A stretch of 53,176 nucleotides of DNA from an uncultured Alistipes sp. (GTDB taxonomy: Bacteria > Bacteroidota > Bacteroidia > Bacteroidales > UBA932), in NCBI GenBank assembly GCA_945787505.1, contig CALZHC010000004.1:1-53176 (forward strand), read 5' to 3'. Of the stretch, positions 39,102-46,458 are shown one piece after another. The position numbers were made by a program, and so were the translations under genes. Each line of letters begins with the position of its first letter. The stretch's first letter is position 1. The notes under the pieces are model-generated. The model had not been told where the DNA came from. It saw only the letters and a list, made by a program, of their open reading frames with translations, and made no database searches.

Positions 39102-40022
39102 ATGAGTAACTTTAAATCTATTTTTAAGGTAGTTATCGACTATGTTATAATTACTTTAGGTCTGTTGTGTTACACGGGCGGATGGGTTATATTCGTCATT
39201 CCCAACAAGATGGTCGGTGGAGGTGTTTCCGGTATCGGTGCAGTTATCCAGTATGCTACCAATGGTGCCATACCTGTCAGCTGGACCTTCTTCGTCATCA
39301 ACATAGTCCTCCTTCTCATAGCCCTCAAGGTTCTGGGTAAAGGTTTTGGCGCGAAGACGGTGTATGCTATTATCGTGGCATCTCTCTTCTTCGATATCCT
39401 TCCAAAGGTTCTCCCGCAAGATTTCATTCAGGACATTGCCATAGACAACGGAAAATTCCTGTGTACTCTGCTTGGCGGTGCCCTCTCCGGCCTTGGTATC
39501 GGACTTACCTTCAGTAAGGGTGGAAGTACAGGAGGTACAGATATCATCGCTCTTATGGTAAATAAATACCGCAGTATCTCTCCAGGTAAGGTGATCATGT
39601 TCCTGGATATCTTTATTGTCGGTTCTTCTGTATTCCTTCCTTCTGAAAAGAGCTTCGGACTGAGGATAGCTGATATAATGTACGGTTATATTCTTGTATT
39701 CGTCGTAGGCTATGTGGTCGACCTCTACATGGCTGGCAGCAAGCAGTCGATGCAGGCATTCATCTTCTCCAAAAAGAGTACTGAAATTGCAGACCTGATC
39801 TCTAACGAGCTCCATAGAGGTGTCACTGTTCTCGATGGTCAGGGATGGTATACAAAGGCGCACGAAAAGGTTCTTCTCGTTGTTATCCGTAAAACAGAGT
39901 CTGCGATGCTTCTTTCTCTCATCAGACAGGTCGACAGGGATGCCTTTATCTCAATCGGTTCAGTCATGGGCGTTTACGGCCAGGGTTTCGATAAGATAAA
40001 AGACAATAAACAGAAAAAATAG
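39102..40022 (+). CDS. YitT family membrane protein (DUF2179)
   Basis: This 306-residue protein has about six transmembrane helices (residues 8-205) including the family phrase FSKGGSTGGTDIIALMVNKY, followed by a soluble C-terminal DUF2179 domain (about 215-300, RGVTVLDGQGWYTKAHEKVLLV). Function is unknown; YitT/YvjA proteins are suspected transporters. It follows leuS by 14 nt and is probably the last gene of that run. A strong dyad and a new promoter follow. Confidence 0.9.
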   Translation: MSNFKSIFKVVIDYVIITLGLLCYTGGWVIFVIPNKMVGGGVSGIGAVIQYATNGAIPVSWTFFVINIVLLLIALKVLGKGFGAKTVYAIIVASLFFDILPKVLPQDFIQDIAIDNGKFLCTLLGGALSGLGIGLTFSKGGSTGGTDIIALMVNKYRSISPGKVIMFLDIFIVGSSVFLPSEKSFGLRIADIMYGYILVFVVGYVVDLYMAGSKQSMQAFIFSKKSTEIADLISNELHRGVTVLDGQGWYTKAHEKVLLVVIRKTESAMLLSLIRQVDRDAFISIGSVMGVYGQGFDKIKDNKQKK

Positions 40023-40044
40023 TCATTTAGAAAAAATATCTTTT

Positions 40045-40080
40045 TTCAGAAATGTAAAAATTGCTTTTACGATTTCTGAA
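40045..40080. repeat. Strong inverted repeat between the YitT gene and the AraC pair
   Basis: TTCAGAAATGTAAAA (40045-40059) pairs with TTTTAC (40065-40070) and ATTTCTGAA (40072-40080), giving 15 bp interrupted by one bulged G at 40071 and a 5-nt loop ATTGC. The stem is AT-rich and is not followed by a clear T-run on the plus strand, so it is not a textbook terminator. It lies 28 bp before the AraC promoter element and could be a terminator, an RNA hairpin or an operator. Confidence 0.7.
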
Positions 40081-40107
40081 TAATCGGCACCGAGGGTGAT
40101 TTCATAA

Positions 40108-40115
40108 TAATTTTG
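40108..40115 (+). promoter_or_regulatory. -7 promoter element for the AraC gene pair
   Basis: TAATTTTG is an exact consensus match and leaves a 19-nt leader to the ATG at 40135. Confidence 0.6.
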
Positions 40116-40134
40116 GATATATACTAAAATTATT

Positions 40135-40809
40135 ATGGAACCACTCTTTTTTATTTTTGCAGAATTATTCAAATCACTGCTCTTTTCATTTTTACTCTTC
40201 CGGATGGTGCAAATACTCTCCGGTCAGCTTCCAAAATGGATGGCGTATCTGATACATATTTTAAATACTCTTTCATTGTCAGCTTCATTGATAACGCTGG
40301 GGAAGTGGAGTTGCGGATATGTCATCTGGGTATTACTGTGTCTGAACTTTCGCTATTGCTTCAAGCCCGAAAGGAGGCAAAACACCAAAATAAATGATTA
40401 TGAAAAGGATGTCTCAGAACCGCAGATTCTGTCCGAGAATCCGGCCGCATCTGACTTTTCTAATATCTCCAATGTCAAACAGCGCCTTTTAGAGTATTTT
40501 GAAAAGGAAAAGCCTTATCTGTCACCATTCCTTACCATAGACAGGGTTGCATCCGATATCTATACGAACAAGACATATATTTCCAAGATCATAAATGATG
40601 AGATGAAAATGAATTTCCGGGAATTTGTTAATTCTTACAGGGTTAAGGAGGCAATCCGTATTTTCAGTGAAGATGAGGATATTGCTATAAATAAACTAAA
40701 GGATCTTTCCGGTTTTAACAGCTATTCATCTTTTTCAACAGCATTTAAACAACATGCCGGCACTACTCCCGGTGAGTGGAGGCGGGATTTGAAGGGGAGG
40801 AGAGAATAA
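40135..40809 (+). CDS. Membrane-anchored AraC-family regulator
   Basis: This 224-residue protein has two or three N-terminal transmembrane helices (about 4-26 and 36-76), a short linker (about 80-110) and a C-terminal AraC/HTH_18 DNA-binding domain (about 118-220). The HTH shows LTIDRVASDIYTNKTYISKII and the second helix region GFNSYSSFSTAFKQHAGTTPGEWRR, the usual AraC signature. The anchor is far shorter than that of seven-helix AraC receptors, so it may be a cut-down sensor. Its stop codon overlaps the start of the next gene (TAATG), so the two are translationally coupled. Confidence 0.85.
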   Translation: MEPLFFIFAELFKSLLFSFLLFRMVQILSGQLPKWMAYLIHILNTLSLSASLITLGKWSCGYVIWVLLCLNFRYCFKPERRQNTKINDYEKDVSEPQILSENPAASDFSNISNVKQRLLEYFEKEKPYLSPFLTIDRVASDIYTNKTYISKIINDEMKMNFREFVNSYRVKEAIRIFSEDEDIAINKLKDLSGFNSYSSFSTAFKQHAGTTPGEWRRDLKGRRE

Positions 40810-41180
40810 TGAACAGTGTGGATGAATTGATTTATGAGATTGTCGATGACAAGGTCAAGAAAAACAAGTTGTATCTGGACCCGCATATGACTCTTGAAAA
40901 ACTTTGTGATGTGGTGGGGGCGAACCGAACATATGTATCACGTGCCGTCTGCTCCAAACACAAAAATCTCAAGGATTACCTTAACGGAATGAGGACCGAG
41001 AATCTTATAGAGGAGATAACTTCCTACAAGTGTAATGACAGTAATTTTGAGGATCTGGACGAATTGGCTTGCAGTTACGGTTTTCCTTCGCGCAAGAGTA
41101 TGGACAGAATCCTGGCAAAGCATACCGGTGTGAGTTACCGTTCGCTCAGAAAGAGACTTAAGCGAGAATCTTGCCGATGA
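40809..41180 (+). CDS. Small AraC-like HTH protein, partner of the preceding regulator
   Basis: This 123-residue protein is almost only an AraC-type double HTH. It aligns along its length with the C-terminal domain of the preceding gene: MTLEKLCDVVGANRTYVSRAV matches its first HTH, and YGFPSRKSMDRILAKHTGVSYRSLRKRL its second. It lacks the membrane helices. The ATG at 40809 overlaps the preceding stop codon; an in-frame upstream start at 40776 would overlap more. Its 3' end overlaps the convergent holA by 23 bp. A regulatory role is inferred from fold only; targets are unknown. Confidence 0.78.
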   Translation: MNSVDELIYEIVDDKVKKNKLYLDPHMTLEKLCDVVGANRTYVSRAVCSKHKNLKDYLNGMRTENLIEEITSYKCNDSNFEDLDELACSYGFPSRKSMDRILAKHTGVSYRSLRKRLKRESCR

Positions 41181-42180
41181 GTTCTGTCAGAAGCTCTCCT
41201 TCAGTGGCGCTTCCTGATGTGCCGTTCTTCGATTTGATGTCGTACTCTCTAAGGTAGGCGATTATCTTCATCGTTTTGCTTAGGGAGTATGAACGGGCGG
41301 CAGCTATATATGGTCCGAAGAGTCGCATCATCTTCGCAGTACTCTCTATGGAACTTTTGTTGGCTGAACTGGTCGCATGTAGCTGCTCGAGTTTTGAAAA
41401 AAAGAAAAAGAGAAACCCAAGGGTCTTGGGTAATGGGTAGGTCTTCGGAGATTCTCCAAAATAGTATGCTAACTTGAATGCTTTTCCGGCATCTCGTACA
41501 GCGAGCGCATTTGTGAGTTCTGTGATGGAGTATTCCCTGCTTATGCCTACATTCTTTTCGATGTGGGCAACTGTGATTGTTTTCTCTGTGGGGGAGATTG
41601 TCTTGGTGAGCTTGTCGGTCTCCCTCTTTATCTTCCTCAGGTCGTTGCCTGCGTACTCGGCCATCAGAGCGGCCCCTTCGTTGTCGATTCTAAGTCCTCT
41701 TGAGGCGAAGTAGTCGCAGATCCATTGTGGCATTCTATCCTCACGGATTTTTGGGGACTCTATTACAACGCCCTTCTTGCATATCTCTTTGTAGAACTTG
41801 CTTCTTTTGTCCAAACTCTTGCCGTTTATGCAGACTACCAGCACGGTAGTTGGTGAGATTATAGGGAGGTATTTTTCCAGATCATCTATTCTTTTTGCAA
41901 GCTGCCCCTCTTTGATTACTACCACTCTTCTTTGGGCCATCATGGGGAATTCACAACATAGAGAAATTATGCTCTCGATGTCGGCATCTGCCCCGTAAAA
42001 GATATGCTGGTTGAAGTCCCTTTCGTGTGGTTCGAGGGCCTTTTCCATTATTAGGCTGCAGAGCTCTTCGGTATAAAATGGCTCCTCTCCCATCAATATA
42101 TAGATCGGACTGAAGATGCCATTTTCGACATCCTTAAGGGTTTTTCGGTAGAGAGCGTAATCAAATTCCTGTTTGGCCAT
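41158..42180 (-). CDS. holA: DNA polymerase III delta subunit
   Basis: This 340-residue protein matches HolA, the clamp-loader subunit that opens the sliding clamp. Landmarks include PIYILMGEEPFYTEEL near residue 22, MMAQRRVVVIKEGQL, the VVCINGKSLDKRSKFYK segment, and LRKIKRETDKL near 170. It is somewhat divergent from the E. coli protein, as usual in this phylum. The exact promoter element at 42186-42193 lies only 5 nt before the ATG, so the message may have almost no leader. Confidence 0.92.
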   Translation of the reverse strand: MAKQEFDYALYRKTLKDVENGIFSPIYILMGEEPFYTEELCSLIMEKALEPHERDFNQHIFYGADADIESIISLCCEFPMMAQRRVVVIKEGQLAKRIDDLEKYLPIISPTTVLVVCINGKSLDKRSKFYKEICKKGVVIESPKIREDRMPQWICDYFASRGLRIDNEGAALMAEYAGNDLRKIKRETDKLTKTISPTEKTITVAHIEKNVGISREYSITELTNALAVRDAGKAFKLAYYFGESPKTYPLPKTLGFLFFFFSKLEQLHATSSANKSSIESTAKMMRLFGPYIAAARSYSLSKTMKIIAYLREYDIKSKNGTSGSATEGELLTELIGKILA

Positions 42181-42185
42181 AGCGA

Positions 42186-42193
42186 CAAAGGTA
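42186..42193 (-). promoter_or_regulatory. -7 promoter element immediately upstream of holA
   Basis: The minus strand reads TACCTTTG, an exact TAnnTTTG match. Only 5 nt separate it from the holA ATG, so transcription should begin at or next to the start codon. Confidence 0.5.
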
Positions 42194-42226
42194 AATACTT
42201 TTTTTGGAAGAAAAGCGCAAAGTCCC

Positions 42227-42234
42227 TAATTTTG
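42227..42234 (+). promoter_or_regulatory. -7 promoter element for the serine palmitoyltransferase operon
   Basis: TAATTTTG matches the consensus exactly and gives a 25-nt leader to the ATG at 42260. Confidence 0.65.
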
Positions 42235-42259
42235 CATGTTTAAATAAACACTATTCAAG

Positions 42260-43447
42260 ATGAATGAACCTATAAATGAAGCTTGCAGCAAGTTTACTCT
42301 TCCGCAAGAGTGTAAAGAAAAAGGTATTTATCCTTACTACACTCCTATCGAATCGGAACAGTCTACCGTGGTAAAGGTTGGGGGGAAGGATGTTATGATG
42401 TTCGGCTCGAACAGTTACCTTGGTCTTTCTGATGACCCTCGCCTTAAGGAGGCTGCAAAGAATGCGATTGACAAGTATGGTACCAGCTGCTCCGGATCCA
42501 GATTCTTGAACGGAACTTTGGATATACACATGGCTCTGGAAAGAAAGTTGTGTGAACTCCTCGGTAAGGAGGAGTGTGTGACTTTCAGTACAGGTATGCA
42601 GGTAAACCTGGGTGTTGTTTCGGCATTGGGTTTTAGAGACGGTTATGTGATATTGGACTCTTTGGATCATGCCTCTATCATTGACGGAAGCAGACTCTCT
42701 TTTGCCAAAGTTTTGAAATTTAAGCACAATGATCTTGCCTCTTTGGAACAGAAACTCAAAAGCTGTGAAATAGACAAGCCTAAGCTCATTGTAGTGGATG
42801 GTATCTATTCCATGGAGGGTGATATTGCACCTCTTCCTCAGATGTGTGACCTTAAGGAGAAGTACAATGCCCTTCTGATGGTGGATGATGCACACGGCCT
42901 TGGTGTTCTGGGAAGAAACGGTCGCGGTACATCAGACCATTTCGGTGTTACAGACAGAGTAGACTTGATTATGGGTACTTTCTCCAAATCGTTTGGCTCA
43001 CTGGGCGGTTTTATTGCCGGTAACAGTAATATAATCAACTATATCAAGCATAATTCACGCTCTCTTATCTTCAGTGCATCCATGCCTCCTGCCAATATTG
43101 CAGCAGCCTCTAAGGCTATTGATATCATGCTCGAGGAACCTCAGAGAATAAAACATCTTTGGGATCTTGCTGACTATGCGCGTGCAGCATTCCGTAAGGC
43201 CGGTTTCAATACAGGAAACAGTGAATCTCCTATTCTTCCTCTTTTTGTGGGTGATATGCTAAAGGCAATGAGTGTTGTTCATCTTGCGCTTGATGAAGGT
43301 ATTTTTGTAACACCTGTAATTCCACCGGCTGTTCCTCAGAACGGCTCTATGATCCGTTTTGCATTGATGGCAACCCATACCTTTGAACAGGTGGATATTG
43401 CTGTCGAAAAGCTGACATCCATCTTCAAAAAACTGGAAATCTTCTGA
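42260..43447 (+). CDS. spt: Serine palmitoyltransferase (alpha-oxoamine synthase family)
   Basis: This 395-residue PLP enzyme should condense L-serine with an acyl-CoA to 3-ketosphinganine, the first step of sphingolipid synthesis. The PLP lysine is Lys243 in GTFSKSFGSLGG; the cofactor Asp/His pair lies in LMVDDAHGLGVLG, and the N-terminal GSNSYLGLSDDP and SGSRFLNGT motifs are typical. The related glycine C-acetyltransferase and 8-amino-7-oxononanoate synthase share these, but the N-terminal YYTPIES and the overall match favour the Bacteroidota sphingolipid enzyme. It heads an operon with the HsdR_N and cca genes. Other sphingolipid genes are not adjacent. Confidence 0.85.
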   Translation: MNEPINEACSKFTLPQECKEKGIYPYYTPIESEQSTVVKVGGKDVMMFGSNSYLGLSDDPRLKEAAKNAIDKYGTSCSGSRFLNGTLDIHMALERKLCELLGKEECVTFSTGMQVNLGVVSALGFRDGYVILDSLDHASIIDGSRLSFAKVLKFKHNDLASLEQKLKSCEIDKPKLIVVDGIYSMEGDIAPLPQMCDLKEKYNALLMVDDAHGLGVLGRNGRGTSDHFGVTDRVDLIMGTFSKSFGSLGGFIAGNSNIINYIKHNSRSLIFSASMPPANIAAASKAIDIMLEEPQRIKHLWDLADYARAAFRKAGFNTGNSESPILPLFVGDMLKAMSVVHLALDEGIFVTPVIPPAVPQNGSMIRFALMATHTFEQVDIAVEKLTSIFKKLEIF

Positions 43448-43451
43448 TAAG

Positions 43452-43847
43452 GTGGATACTCTGTACGATCCGTTGAGAAAGAAAGAGGTAGCTGCGACTC
43501 CTGAAGAGTATGTCAGACAGGCTGCCATTGACTGGCTCCATAGGGAGATGGGTATCCCTTTGCAGATGATGAGATCCGAAGTAGCTTTCTCTTTCAACGG
43601 TCTGTGCTGGCGTGCTGATATTGTAGTCTACGGAAAAGATGCCTCTCCTGTGATGTTGGTGGAGTGCAAGGCCCCTTCGGTTGCCTTGAGCCCTGATACA
43701 ATTCGTCAGGGAATCAGGTACAACCGTGTTCTGAAGGTGCGATATCTCTGGTTTACCAATGGCAAAAGTTCCTATTTCTGTGAAAGGGAGGAGGATGGTA
43801 GTGACAGGTATCGTTTTTTGTCGGAAATTAAAAAAATAGAATTGTAG
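43452..43847 (+). CDS. Stand-alone HsdR_N-type nuclease-fold protein
   Basis: This 131-residue protein matches the N-terminal nuclease domain of type I restriction HsdR subunits but stands alone. A PD-(D/E)XK core is visible: Asp56 in WRADIVVY and Glu71-Cys72-Lys73 in VECKAPS, with Glu43 and the Gln86 region also in place. No helicase, specificity or methylase subunit is nearby, so it is not part of a restriction system. It begins with GTG, 4 nt after the spt stop codon, and ends 8 nt before cca. In many Bacteroidota a similar gene lies beside holA. Its substrate is unknown. Confidence 0.83.
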   Translation: MDTLYDPLRKKEVAATPEEYVRQAAIDWLHREMGIPLQMMRSEVAFSFNGLCWRADIVVYGKDASPVMLVECKAPSVALSPDTIRQGIRYNRVLKVRYLWFTNGKSSYFCEREEDGSDRYRFLSEIKKIEL

Positions 43848-43855
43848 TTGGGGTG

Positions 43856-45328
43856 ATGGTAGTTTCGAATGATTTTAAAGATAAATTTGATCTTGGTTCT
43901 GATCTTTTTGCCTTGGTCTCCGAGTGTGCTCGCGAGCTGGGGGTAAAGGCTTATGTCATCGGAGGCTATGTGAGAGATTCCATTCTTGGACGCCAGAGCA
44001 AGGATATAGACATTGTCGTTGAGGGCAGTGGAACAGAGCTTGCTTCCAAAGTGGGACAGAAGCTCTGTTCGCATGTTTCTGTTTTTGCCAGGTACGGTAC
44101 AGCTATGGTGAGGACTCCTGATGGTATGGAGATCGAGTTTGTAGGTGCCAGAAAGGAGTCGTATAGTGCAGATTCCCGCAAGCCCGCTGTAGAGCAGGGG
44201 ACTCTTACTGATGATCAGCTCAGGCGAGATTTTACCATCAATGCTCTCTCTTTCTCTCTTCAGAGGGAAGACTACGGCTCTTTGTATGATCCCTTTGGAG
44301 GTCTGGCTGATCTTGAAAGGGGACTTATCATGACACCACTTGATCCGGACAGAACATTCAGTGATGATCCCCTGAGGATGATTCGCGCCATAAGGTTTGC
44401 TACGAAGCTCTCCTTTACCATTGACCCCATTGTTTTTGATTCCATCAAACGTAACAGGCACAGGCTTGCGATTCTTTCTGCTGAAAGGGTGAGTGAGGAG
44501 CTCAACAAGATTCTTATGACTTCGAAGCCCTCTGTGGGATTCTATCTATTAGATGATGCCACTTTGCTGGATCTGATCCTGCCGCAGTTGACAGATCTGA
44601 AGGGGGTCGAGACTCAGCATGGAAAAGGTCACAAGGATAATTTTGTCCACACACTTAAGGTACTTGACAATATCGTCCCCTATACTGATAACCTTTGGCT
44701 CAGATGGGCTGCCCTTCTTCACGATATAGGCAAGTTCCCCACCAAGAGGTATGAGAACGGAATCGGATGGACTTTCCACGGTCACGATGTCGTGGGGGCT
44801 GCAATGGTTCCCAAGGTATTTCGTCATCTTAGGATGCCGATGAACGAGAAGATGAAATATGTCGCCAAGATGGTTCAACTCCATCTTCGTCCCATTGCGC
44901 TGGTTCAGGAGGAGGTCACAGATTCTGCTGTAAGGCGTTTGCTTTTCGATGCTGGCGATGATGTATGGGATCTGATGACTCTTTGTGAGGCAGACATTAC
45001 ATCCGGAAACGGAAAGGTAGTAGAGAGACACCGAAACAATTTTCAGCTTGTGCGCCAGAAGCTAAAGGATGTTGTCGAGAAGGATGACATCAGAAATTTC
45101 AAGAATCCTGTCACCGGAGAACTGATTATGCAGTGTTTTGGTATAGGTCCGTGTGCTTTGATCGGTACCATCAAGGAGGCAGTTAAGAAAGCTATTATCG
45201 ACAAGGAGATAGAGAACAGCTACGAGGCTGCTGTCGGTAAGATGATGAGTGTTGCTGCAGAGTTAGGTCTTACTCAGGTCGCTCCCCTCCCTTCCTCTTC
45301 GGATTCATTGGAAACCACCCCTTTCTGA
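43856..45328 (+). CDS. cca: CCA tRNA nucleotidyltransferase with HD domain
   Basis: This 490-residue class II nucleotidyltransferase should add or repair the CCA end of tRNAs, which is needed because neither tRNA gene here encodes CCA. The catalytic head has GGYVRDSILGR and the metal motif KDIDIVVEG (about 37-57), followed by RRDFTINAL near 125 and the RMIRAIRFATKL region. A C-terminal HD phosphohydrolase domain has LLHDIGKFPTKR near 285. A GTG at 43853 is an alternative start. Its 3' end overlaps the convergent DUF4491 gene by 59 bp. Confidence 0.95.
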   Translation: MVVSNDFKDKFDLGSDLFALVSECARELGVKAYVIGGYVRDSILGRQSKDIDIVVEGSGTELASKVGQKLCSHVSVFARYGTAMVRTPDGMEIEFVGARKESYSADSRKPAVEQGTLTDDQLRRDFTINALSFSLQREDYGSLYDPFGGLADLERGLIMTPLDPDRTFSDDPLRMIRAIRFATKLSFTIDPIVFDSIKRNRHRLAILSAERVSEELNKILMTSKPSVGFYLLDDATLLDLILPQLTDLKGVETQHGKGHKDNFVHTLKVLDNIVPYTDNLWLRWAALLHDIGKFPTKRYENGIGWTFHGHDVVGAAMVPKVFRHLRMPMNEKMKYVAKMVQLHLRPIALVQEEVTDSAVRRLLFDAGDDVWDLMTLCEADITSGNGKVVERHRNNFQLVRQKLKDVVEKDDIRNFKNPVTGELIMQCFGIGPCALIGTIKEAVKKAIIDKEIENSYEAAVGKMMSVAAELGLTQVAPLPSSSDSLETTPF

Positions 45329-45572
45329 CCCTTTTCTTCTGCTCGAATAATTCAAGAATACTCCAAAGACTTGAGCAACCCAGTACACCCAGGAGCGGGC
45401 TCATAATCTCATTTTCCACCCAAAGGCTTGCCACTATGAACGATATGCCGGCAATGGCAAATACCCACCAGCACTTTGTTCCGAAATAATATTCTGACTT
45501 GATGACAATTGGATGAAATAATCCGATTATAACGAATGTGATGACTGCAATCAATAATCCTGAAAAGTTCAT
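45270..45572 (-). CDS. DUF4491 family small membrane protein
   Basis: This 100-residue protein has three hydrophobic helices (about 4-22, 32-50 and 55-72) and ends in a basic tail. The phrases LFHPIVIKSEYYFGTKCWWVF, split around EYYFG, and ELFEQKKRVRKGWFPMNPKR are typical of DUF4491, a family of unknown function in Bacteroidota. Although its 3' end overlaps cca by 59 bp, the family match supports it as a real gene. Confidence 0.85.
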   Translation of the reverse strand: MNFSGLLIAVITFVIIGLFHPIVIKSEYYFGTKCWWVFAIAGISFIVASLWVENEIMSPLLGVLGCSSLWSILELFEQKKRVRKGWFPMNPKRKGGERPE

Positions 45573-45601
45573 ACGTTTCTACTTAATAAATTAATAAAAA
45601 A

Positions 45602-45624
45602 GACTGCCCTTCGCACGGGCAGCC
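45602..45624 (-). terminator. Hairpin terminator after the DUF2795 gene
   Basis: On the minus strand GGCTGCCC pairs with GGGCAGTC (one G-U) around a 7-nt loop, and a run of six T follows at once. It lies 9 nt beyond the DUF2795 stop codon. Confidence 0.82.
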
Positions 45625-45633
45625 TTGATTTTT

Positions 45634-45855
45634 CTAATATTCTTCCTCGTTAAAGAAAAAGTCGTCTTTACTGGGGTAATCGGGCCAGATCTCTTCGATA
45701 GTTTCGTAAACTTCTCCATCATCTTCCAAATCCTGAAGGTTTTCAATTACTTCAAGAGGTGCGCCAGATCTGGTGGCGTAATCGATCAACTCATCTTTAG
45801 TTGCGGGCCAGGGAGCATCTTCAAGCTTAGAGGCCAATTCTAATGTCCAATACAT
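45634..45855 (-). CDS. DUF2795 family small protein
   Basis: This 73-residue acidic protein reads MYWTLELASKLEDAPWPATK and then DELIDYATRSGAPLEVIENL, characteristic of the DUF2795-type small proteins conserved in Bacteroidota. It has no signal or membrane helix. Its function is unknown. A promoter element at 45900-45907 and a strong terminator at 45602-45624 suggest a single-gene transcript, which is often abundant. Confidence 0.88.
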   Translation of the reverse strand: MYWTLELASKLEDAPWPATKDELIDYATRSGAPLEVIENLQDLEDDGEVYETIEEIWPDYPSKDDFFFNEEEY

Positions 45856-45899
45856 ACTTCTAAATATCTAAATATTAGTTTGCATTTTCAAATGGGCGG

Positions 45900-45907
45900 C
45901 AAATATA
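45900..45907 (-). promoter_or_regulatory. -7 promoter element for the DUF2795 gene
   Basis: The minus strand reads TATATTTG, an exact match, 44 nt before the ATG at 45855 and directly after the stop of the adenosyltransferase gene. Confidence 0.5.
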
Positions 45908-45910
45908 TGA

Positions 45911-46447
45911 TTATTTCTCTATTATCCAAAAATCTTCGGGCACATTTTCCTGATAACACCTGAAACGGCCTAAAGTAAAGAGGTAGTCGGATAGCCTGTT
46001 GAGGTAGCGTGCAGTGTACGATACTCCTTCCGAAGTGTCATTAAGTGCCACTACCGAACGTTCAGCTCTTCTGCACACGGTTCGTGCAAAATGTGCAAGA
46101 GAGGCCGAGCGGGGTCCTGCAGGAAGGATAAATGCTCTCTGTGGCGGCATTTTGGAGGTCATTCCGTCTATAAGTCTCTCGAGTACAGCTATATTCTCAT
46201 CTTTGAGTGTAGGAAGGCTCTTTACATCGTTCTCTGAGGCGACATACGCGGATGCGGTCATCAGTACCTCTTGGATTTTACGTATTTCCGAGTCAATCTC
46301 CGGTATGTCTGCCCTGATAATGCCCAAAACGGATATAAGCTCGTCAATGTCTCCGTATGCTCTCACGCGTGCACAGGCCTTGGATACGCGTTGTCCACCG
46401 ACAAGGGAGGTGGTTCCTTCATCACCTGTTTTTGTGTATATTGCCAT
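45911..46447 (-). CDS. Cob(I)alamin adenosyltransferase (PduO type)
   Basis: This 178-residue enzyme transfers the adenosyl group of ATP to cob(I)alamin to make coenzyme B12. The N-terminal ATP-binding motif IYTKTGDEGTTSLVGGQRVSK is split by TTSLV around residues 3-23, the YGDIDELISVLG motif follows, and the C-terminal ARTVCRRAER and LNRLSDYLFTLGR are intact. It begins 11 nt after the orphan ABC ATPase gene and shares its transcript. No B12 riboswitch or other cobalamin gene is seen nearby. Confidence 0.94.
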   Translation of the reverse strand: MAIYTKTGDEGTTSLVGGQRVSKACARVRAYGDIDELISVLGIIRADIPEIDSEIRKIQEVLMTASAYVASENDVKSLPTLKDENIAVLERLIDGMTSKMPPQRAFILPAGPRSASLAHFARTVCRRAERSVVALNDTSEGVSYTARYLNRLSDYLFTLGRFRCYQENVPEDFWIIEK

Positions 46448-46458
46448 AGTACTTAAAT

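Noticed and set aside
39156-39863. A 235-codon open frame on the minus strand inside the YitT gene
   Set aside because: It lies wholly antisense to a clear membrane protein gene, has no recognisable domain, and has low-complexity polar content expected from the shadow of hydrophobic codons.
42251-42895. A 214-codon minus-strand open frame antisense to serine palmitoyltransferase
   Set aside because: The sense gene has all family motifs, and the antisense product resembles no known protein. Long shadows are common with this codon use.
43452-43847. Part of a type I restriction-modification system
   Set aside because: Only the N-terminal nuclease domain is present. No helicase, HsdM or HsdS gene is in the window and the neighbours are core genes.
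43772-44461. A 229-codon minus-strand open frame antisense to cca
   Set aside because: It covers the conserved nucleotidyltransferase head in the other direction and has no domain of its own or promoter.
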